Origin: Pseudogymnoascus destructans
Taxonomy: Eukaryota; Ascomycota; Leotiomycetes; Thelebolales; Thelebolaceae
Direction: 5' to 3'
NCBI RefSeq assembly: GCF_001641265.1
Contig: NW_020167536.1
Span: forward strand, 310,001 to 374,000
Length of the DNA stretch: 64,000 nucleotides
How positions within the stretch are numbered: position 1 is the stretch's first letter; every line of letters starts with the position of its first letter. The notes beneath the pieces are model-generated. The model searched no databases, was not told the origin of the DNA, and saw only the letters and a list, made by a program, of their open reading frames with translations. Below are positions 57,331 through 64,000 of this stretch, piece by piece. The translations under genes and the position numbers were made by a program.

Positions 57331-57983
57331 ATTAGCCCGAAAGGCCTATAATGACGCCTATCCTACTAAGCCTTACCATCTTCCACAGAAGGTTGCATAC
57401 TGGAAGCTAACAAAGACCCAGACGGGTCCTTTCTCCTTACGACCATGGCGTCCCTCGAATCCGAAGTTGAGTCGCTGATGACCGGGTATGGGGGAGCCGC
57501 TGACAGAGGCAGGTGACAGTTTGTCAGAGGCGTACTTTTTGCGACTCCCCGTGAAAGATGTATGTGAGAAGTCGTAGCACAATTTGCCTCGCCCGAGGCA
57601 AGATCGGCGGTAGTGTGAGTATAATAGAACTAGACGATGACCATAGGAGACAATGTATGCTCAGCAAAGTAATGATAATCAATTTGATATTGAACTGTAA
57701 TGGATGGCCCCATGTCGCCTTGCTGGAGTAGGAATATGTGGTGGCGGCCTCTGGAAGTATTCTGGAATCGTTCATGGGCTTTCCAGAAGTGACTGAAGAG
57801 CCACACTGCAGTTGCACTTTCATAAACTCAGACAAGCAAGAGCGACTGGTTAGTTCACATACTTTGACGCTAAAAAAGTACATCGATGACCTTGATCAAA
57901 TTAAGAAGGTGCATTCTAACTCCATGCCCCACGCTATGCCCATACAAATGGGATCCAATGGTAATAATACATATGCGCTAATC
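57331..57983. other. gap between F-box gene and CSC1 gene
   Basis: 650 bp with no gene I can support. On the plus strand there are coding-like fragments in different frames: MASLESEVESLM from 57445, GDSLSEAYFLRLPVKD around 57509, and LTLKKYIDDLDQIKKV around 57865. They might be exons of a small gene, but no set of splices joined them convincingly. Confidence 0.35.
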
Positions 57984-60692
57984 TCAGACATTGCTGTCGC
58001 CATTCTCTCGCCATATATGGGTATCTCCTAAACTCACAGAGCTCGCGGTGCTCTCTTCGTGTTCCAGTGTTCTTGCTGTTTCTCCACCGGCGCTGGGCCT
58101 CTGGTGAATCCACATTTTCTCTAACCTGATGCAAGTTAGGACAACTGTGGCAAGAGCCGGGTATTCAAGGGCACTTACGGTACTACCAAACTTGGGTTGA
58201 CAAACTTTTGATCCCTTTCCCTATCTTCATCTATAGTACTGCGACGGCGGATGCGTCCGGGTGGTCGATGGATGCCGAGGTATTCCTCAGCAAGGTTGAC
58301 TTCTTCATTGTCATCTCGTCGTATGCTTCGTAGCGCAATATATTTAGTTAAAGGCTCAAAAGTTCTGGCGTAGAAATAGCTAAACCACATGGTGAACATT
58401 ATAAGTGGCAGGACGAGAAGAGCCGCCGTAAAGGCTTGCTTCAGAGCAATCACTCCCGCCATTGCCAGTTGGAAGATACCGAGACCCAGGATGATGCGGT
58501 AAGAGATCATAGTCCATGCTGCACCAGTTGCGTGTTGCGGGTGGTCCATTGCGTAAAGGAGTTGATACTTGTACGTGAAGTAGCCAAGGACAAAGTAAAT
58601 GAGCCCAAATAAAAGGACCAGGAAGCCTGCTGGAAGTATGCTGTAGACAACGCATAAAATGAAAACAAGGAGTGATGTTGGGAGGTAGAACCCATACTTG
58701 AATACTGGTGGTTGGTCAAGTTCTGCAAAATCTCTTGGTGTTTTCGCCCCCCATCGCATGATGGGATACAAAGACACGCTGCCAAACTCTAGCAATCGCA
58801 TTGGGAACAAGCCAATTCCCTGGAGCATGATAAAGTTCGTGTAGAATAATCCAAGGGTCTGTAGAGATGTCGCCAGATTGAATGCGATCTTCGTTGCATC
58901 CTTGAGAGAATCTTGCAAAACAGGCCAGATTTTACTCGCGGTTCCAAAGACTGTGAAGACCAGGAAAAAGTTGAAGAAGGTGAACAAAAAGTTTTTTGAT
59001 ATCACAGACAACTCCACGTCACTTTGGGAGATTGAACCTTGGTAGTTCGCAAGGAAGTCATATAAGAATGGAACTGCCACATTGAGTAAAGACACCACAA
59101 GGGTGGGAAGACCCGTTTGCACAAGAGCTCTGATAATGTCATGGCGAGACAAAACTGCTGCAAGGTTGGGAGCAAACTTTTCGATGGAACAGATGTTTAG
59201 CAACGATGCTAATGACGCAACTGGGATAAGCCAGATGGCTGTCAGAATCAAAATGAAGATAGTGATGCTCCAAGACCTCAACATTCGACTAGACCGTGAC
59301 AGGTATGTGTTTGACCATACTATGTCCGATGGTGCCGGTGCAAGAAAGGCGTGGAATTGCAAAGGTGTTGGGTCAATGAGGGCCTGGACAGCCATTTGAG
59401 CAGCCGGGATAGAATCCATAGTAACAAAGGCTAGTGGAGTCGCCGTATACTCCTTTTTTCTTGCATCTTTGATCTTCTCGTCGACTCTTCGTAAATACTC
59501 CTCGTAGTAATCAATAGCATCCACTTTTTTGGTTGACAGGTTCCAAAATCCGCTTCGGATCCGGGTTGTAGGGCGCGGCTGGCCATATAATGACACTTCA
59601 TTGGAGGCGATGTCCAACAAGTTATCACCCTCGTCCCGATCTTCATTTTCGTCTTGGTCAGGATCGTCGTGATATTCCCTTGGGGTTTCAGATGCGCGCT
59701 CAAAGTTTCTTTGGGCCCTTTGCCTCTTGAGGTGAACAGAGACCACTTCTTCGAGCTTTCGGAGTGTCGCTGCCCTTTCTTCCATCAAGTCATCCAGGAA
59801 TTTCCAATTGCGGCAAAGAGCTACGTTTTCCACTTTGCCTATCTTCAGTTTCTCCAAGATCTCTACAATTTTTTCTTCTGATCTCAGTTCTTCTGGAATG
59901 CCCGAAATCCTTATGGTTTTGTCGGTAATCGTCGACTGGCTTCCCAGATAGTCTTGCCTGACCTTGATGATTTTTCGAGTCTCGGCAATGAGGAAGTAGA
60001 TGGCCAGCCCCGTGAAAACATATGTAAACACCAGATATGCCCACAGATAACTTTCATCCTCTTCGACCTTGTGTTTGCCTTTCCCGGCTGCGTATATGTA
60101 CACAAACACTTGTGATACGTAGTGGGAGCTGGAAGCATCGGCAGTCGTTTCGTTGTCGTTCCTATGCCCTCCAGTCAAGTCGAGTCCAACAAAGTGCTTA
60201 TTTATGGGTGCGATGATCACTGCTGCCAAGATGAATGCGACCCCGAGGAATTTTATCGCCATCTTGAAGAAAGACAGGAACTATACTGGTCAGCTATCTA
60301 TTCGTTGTCCCCACGCCAATATCAACATACCACAAACGCATCTAATCCAGCAGATGCGAGGACTTGCTCTTCTGTCACCTTGAATAGCACTGGTATCCAG
60401 CCGAAAAATGTATCCGGTAAATCCGGCAGAGCCATTGCTGCATCGCTATGTCGTTTTCGGGCCGCATAGAGGCTCTTCCATCGCGGACGTAGTAGCTACG
60501 CATGGCGGTCAGTATATTGAACCGCAAAATACTCGATGGCACCCCAAAACCTACGCAAAATGCTATGAAGGACGAAACACCCAAAGCCATCGAGATGACA
60601 AGTTGGACATAGATATCCTTCTCGTTGGCCTTCGGACTGATGACATCGTCACCTTGGCACTCTTCGAGAGAGCTGAAAAGAGAGACGCTCAT
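57984..60692 (-). CDS. CSC1/OSCA/TMEM63-family ion channel (Rsn1/Phm7 type)
   Basis: Four exons (60692-60555, 60495-60331, 60280-58179, 58125-57984) give 848 aa. The family forms osmolarity- or stretch-gated cation channels in the plasma membrane. The N-terminal three membrane spans include the RSN1-type lead-in (VQLVISMALGVSSFIAFC, then LRPRWKSLYAARKRH and LPDTFFGWIPVLF). A cytosolic loop with RNA-recognition-like fold follows (TIRISGIPEELRSEEKI), with PSDIVWSNT marking the start of the channel core. Seven or eight further spans follow. The C-terminal exon gives the short tail ending GDTHIWRENGDSNV. All conserved blocks are intact; the ion and stimulus for this member are not known. Confidence 0.9.
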
Positions 60693-61613
60693 CTTGCTCA
60701 CATATTTCTTCGAGCAAACGATGAGAAAGATAACTTGGGCTGATCTTCAGAAGGCTATAACATCATGGAGATTGTGCCTGGCTTGGTCTTAGATGACTGT
60801 GATTATGACATAGTTGATGCCACCCCTGTTACTTCATCACGTGATTCATGTATTTGCTGAAGAACATTATTGGATGCGAATGAACTGTAAAACGGACATT
60901 CTACATAATCTGATTCTATAGATTGATAATTGATAATGTCTAAAAAGGCAGCAAGACAGCCGAGGCTCGTTCACATTGATCCGGCAAAATAAGAAAAGCA
61001 CAAAACATTCACCAACAAGTCTGTTGCATGCAACAAGGTTACAAGGCTAGGGAGCATCGAAGTAATAGGTGAAGGAAGGCGCATTGGAGTCCGATAGGGG
61101 AAAGTGAGAGCTATGGTCAACCCAATGGCGCCCGCTTGCTCCGAAGGTCATCCAGAAAGACAGGCAGGAAAAATTGATCAAAACAGGGATCGGTTCGGGT
61201 CAGAAACAAGGTCCGGTGGCATATTAGACGGTAATTTGCTGGATTGCTGGGAATAACGAGCATGCCGCTTGGATGGGCAACTTCGGCAGAGGGGGACTCG
61301 CCAAGCCACCGCATGGAAGCGTCGACGTCGAGAATTCCCTGGGTATGCGAACCCATCATCGCAGCGAGCTAGGTGTCCTCCAGGTCGGTTGTGACGCAGA
61401 TCCGACTTCGATGCGAATGTTCCCATAAGCCCAATAGCCTTCTGCCGCATATCATCACAGTATTCGTCGCACATGAAGGACAAGCCTGGGGTATTTGGAA
61501 ATCGTTGTATTTCTGTGTGCTTTAACGCCCCTCAGCCAGTATCTGGTTGAAACCCAGCCCGCAGCTAATGCTTGCACAACCAAAGAAGACCCTTTTCTTA
61601 CACCCAGGCACGC
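60693..61613. other. intergenic region CSC1 / RPS28
   Basis: 920 bp between the CSC1 start and the RPS28 stop. A minus-strand open frame at 61178-61483 shows no family likeness. It should contain the CSC1 promoter and the RPS28 3' end. Confidence 0.4.
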
Positions 61614-61975
61614 TTATCTCAACCTTCTTGCCTCACGCTCGGACTCGAGTAGGCACAGGATATCATCCTCACGGACTATTGTAATATGTCAGCACTCTCC
61701 TTCCTCAAATCCAGTTATGGGTCGTCGCGGTATATTGGTCCGGGAAGTTCGTACCTGGGCCCTTGACGTTGCGGATAATGCTGCGGGTGGTGTCGTCCAT
61801 GAACTCAACTCTGACCTGAGTAACACCTCCACGGGAACCTAGAAAACTGTCAGGGCTTCGTCTTCCGAAATTACCACGCGATTGCGTTCGCTGCGGCTAC
61901 TCGATTGTGCATACCGGTACGGCCCAAAACGCGGGTGACCTTAACGAGCTTGACTGGGACCTTTGAGGTATCCAT
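61614..61975 (-). CDS. RPS28: 40S ribosomal protein S28 (eS28)
   Basis: Three exons (61975-61915, 61838-61755, 61675-61614) encode 68 aa, the standard length. The protein sits at the mRNA exit of the small subunit. Exon 1 gives VPVKLVKVTRVLGRTG, exon 2 SRGGVTQVRVEFMDDTTR and SIIRNVKGP, exon 3 VREDDILCLLESEREARRLR; all are almost invariant in eukaryotes. Because each exon is short, it is easily missed when only long open frames are considered. Introns of 76 and 79 nt are longer than the window's usual size. Confidence 0.96.
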
Positions 61976-62529
61976 TTTGGCGAATTCTACAAACTGTCAG
62001 CATGTCGGCGGGCAGATAATTCGGGCTCTGCACAACGTACATGAGTGATCGGGTCGTGGATTCGGAGGGGTTTGAAAGCTCGATGTCGTCGGCGGATGAT
62101 TCCTACGCTTTGGGTCAAGAATTCTCGAAATCGCTTGTAGGGCTCCAGAAGCGAGAAACCCTATTGCGATCGGCGAAACGTACACCCGAAGGATGACTCG
62201 ATTAGGCTTAGCGTTTTACTTCACCGCTGAATTCTAAATGCGGGCTGTGAATCGGCGGTTCCTGTGCCACGAGTTTTGGAGAGGTAAATCATTGGTGGGA
62301 TACAATATCGGGATATTGGAGTCAGAGTCGGAAGATCGAGACGGAATATCTCATTATAATCCTATTAGCTCCCCAAACAACGCAATTTAATTTCAGGATC
62401 AACTACCTATTGACTGCTTCAATTGCGAGCCTTTTACAAAGTTCTCCGACCCGGTCTGTACTGCGCGATATTTGGTGATACAATAAAGAGGGTGACCCCC
62501 CACCCCCTCTCCTCTTCTTCTTCTCTACG
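61976..62529. promoter_or_regulatory. divergent RPS28/HIS1 region with two TGACTC motifs
   Basis: TGACTC, the core of the Gcn4/CPC1 general amino-acid control site, occurs at 62194-62199 and, inverted, at 62319-62324, 336 and 211 bp before the HIS1 ATG. HIS genes are standard targets of that factor. About 0.3 sites would be expected by chance in this length. Confidence 0.45.
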
Positions 62530-63772
62530 ATGGATCTCGTAAACCAGTACGTGAATCCCCTGCTTCAACAGTCAAGGAAAGCCAAGCCAAACTTAGCGCG
62601 CCATGGGCTACATCAGCAACGACACTGACCTCATTCGTCTCAGCCTCGAGGGACGACTCCTCTTCGCCGTTCCAAAGAGTTAGCAGCTTCTTCCCCTGCA
62701 AAACTACTGCCCAACTGCTTACACCATCCAGAGGGCCGTCTCAATGCCACCGCACTAAACCTCCTCGAAGGAGCCGACATCCAGTTCCGCCGCGAAAACC
62801 GCCTCGACATCGCGCTCGTCAAGAACCTCCCCATCGCCCTCGTCTTCCTCCCCGCCGCCGACATCCCTACATTCGTCGGAGAGGGTCAGGTTGATCTCGG
62901 TATCACGGGCTTCGACCAGGTCGCCGAGCACGATGCGCGCCGCCGCGCTATAGTCCGCGACCAGGCCGAGTCTGGGAAATCAACACCCGTGGAGGGCGCC
63001 CAGCCGAAGGGCTGCGACCAAATCCTGGATCTCGATTTCGGGGCTTGCAAGCTGCAGGTCCAGGTTCCCGTTAATGGGAAGTACAGGACGCCTACGGATC
63101 TGATTGGCAAGAATATTGGCACGAGCTTCGTCAGTCTTGCGGCTGAGTATTTTGCTAAGTTAGAGGCTGAGGCTGATGCTGCGAATGGTGAAGCACCGGG
63201 CCCTAAGCCGCTCAGGACTAAGATCATTGAGTTGAGCGGTAGTGTTGAGGCTGCTTGCGCGCTTGGTGTTGCGGATGGAATTGTTGATCTCGTTGGTATG
63301 TCATCTTCCTTCCATTTGAAGAGCACCAAATTAACCGCGCCCTAGAATCCGGAGAGACGATGAAGGCAGCTGGTCTAGAAGCCATCGACACAGTCGTGTC
63401 CACGAAGGCTATCCTGATCAAGTCAAAGAACCCTTCCAACAAAGCAATGGTCGACCTGATCGCCTCAAGAATACAAGGTGTTATTTGTAAGTTTCCCCCC
63501 TGCCTCGTTTCCAGGATCAGTCCCTAACTACCATACCAGCCGCAAAACAATACGTGCTGTGCCAGTACAACGTCGAGCGCAAGAATCTCGACGCCGTTAC
63601 CAAAGTCACCCCCGGCCGTCGCGCTGCCACCATCAACGCGCTGGAAGAGGAGGGCTGGGTCGCCGTGAGCTCGATGGTGGAGAAAAATAGGATTGCGACG
63701 GTGATGGATGAGCTGGCGAGCCTTGGAGCGGAGGACATCCTGGTACTGGGTATCTTGAACACACGTACGTAG
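62530..63772 (+). CDS. HIS1: ATP phosphoribosyltransferase
   Basis: Five exons (62530-62546, 62644-62678, 62732-63295, 63346-63486, 63540-63772) encode 329 aa. The enzyme condenses ATP with PRPP in the first step of histidine synthesis and is inhibited by histidine. The two tiny first exons give MDLVNHLEGRLLFAVPKKGR, the family start. Then come ENRLDIALVKNLPIALVFLP, GEGQVDLGITGFDQVAEHD, the PRPP-site segment VEAACALGVADGIVDLVESG, and the regulatory C-terminal ACT-like domain (YVLCQYNVERKNLDAVTKV, PGRRAATINALEEEGWVAVSSMV). A low-complexity Glu/Ala insert lies around residue 200. It ends at LNTRT. Confidence 0.96.
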
Positions 63773-64000
63773 TGGGGTAGTGTTGTTAAAAGCCATTTGT
63801 GAAGTATTGGTAGGACGCATAACTGTTGAAGTCAGTCTAAATACAAAAAGTTGACCTATTGGCATCAGTCGGATTAATCCAATCACACATTTATCATAGT
63901 CTAAGTCTTAATGGCGGGTATTGTGTAATGGGGGTAGTGGGGTTGGGTCCGCCCCATCGAAATACCACCACCTTCAAAAAATCGAGAATATTAAATTACT

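Noticed and set aside
57738..58031. Plus-strand 97-codon frame as a gene of its own
   Set aside because: It has no ATG start and overlaps the last exon of CSC1, whose tail is recognisable. Its first part is kept only as a possible fragment.
61178..61483. Minus-strand frame downstream of RPS28
   Set aside because: No family likeness and Arg/Ser-rich random composition; more likely 3' flank.
1..64000. Secondary-metabolite cluster, CRISPR array, rRNA or intact tRNA genes
   Set aside because: No PKS/NRPS or tailoring genes, no spaced short repeats, and no complete cloverleaf or rRNA sequence was seen on either strand.

Overview
The window is nuclear DNA of a filamentous ascomycete (Pezizomycotina). 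The genes are split by many short introns (mostly 45-60 nt, GT-AG, a few apparent GC-AG), intergenic gaps are short, and the set is typical: Pam17, Uba4, NatB subunit, Dicer-like 2, Argonaute, Rps28, His1. Leotiomycetes is my guess for the class and is only an impression. No bacterial features, rRNA genes or intact tRNA genes were found.

Layout. 1-3306 is a nested transposon relic: the 3' end of a Ty3/gypsy chromovirus (chromodomain, an antisense zinc-cluster-like ORF, one LTR) inserted into a decayed Pogo/Fot1-like DNA element. 3.7-19.1 kb is a conserved gene block: PAM17, UBA4 and CDC43 (divergent pair), a HAD hydrolase, a secreted M20 peptidase, ILM1, the NatB subunit MDM20 and a RING protein. 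19.1-23.8 kb is a second transposon island with an LTR-like piece, a 1.8-kb near-palindrome made of two inverted copies of the element seen at the left end, three exact 22-bp direct repeats separating the blocks, and a truncated PIF/Harbinger transposase. 23.9-35.4 kb holds a Kin4-like kinase and then a head-to-head Dicer-like 2 / Argonaute pair. 35.6-43.9 kb has a PEP-mutase family enzyme, glycerol-3-phosphate dehydrogenase, a CAP/PR-1 secreted protein and a trehalose-synthase regulatory subunit. 46.0-63.8 kb has RSA4/NLE1, MSH4, PXR1, an unrecognised coiled-coil gene, an F-box protein, a CSC1-type channel, RPS28 and HIS1.

How they fit together. Dicer-like 2 (dsRNA to small RNA) and a slicer-type Argonaute (DEDD tetrad visible) share one 897-bp intergenic region, so the small-RNA pathway is encoded as a two-gene unit. 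Elsewhere in the window lies a foldback transposon repeat of the kind that would give a long hairpin RNA if transcribed; a functional link is inference. The remaining genes are housekeeping (mitochondrial import, tRNA thiolation, prenylation, N-terminal acetylation, ribosome biogenesis) plus stress metabolism (GPD1, TPS3). Exon coordinates in the entries were derived by eye from splice signals, reading-frame continuity and family conservation.
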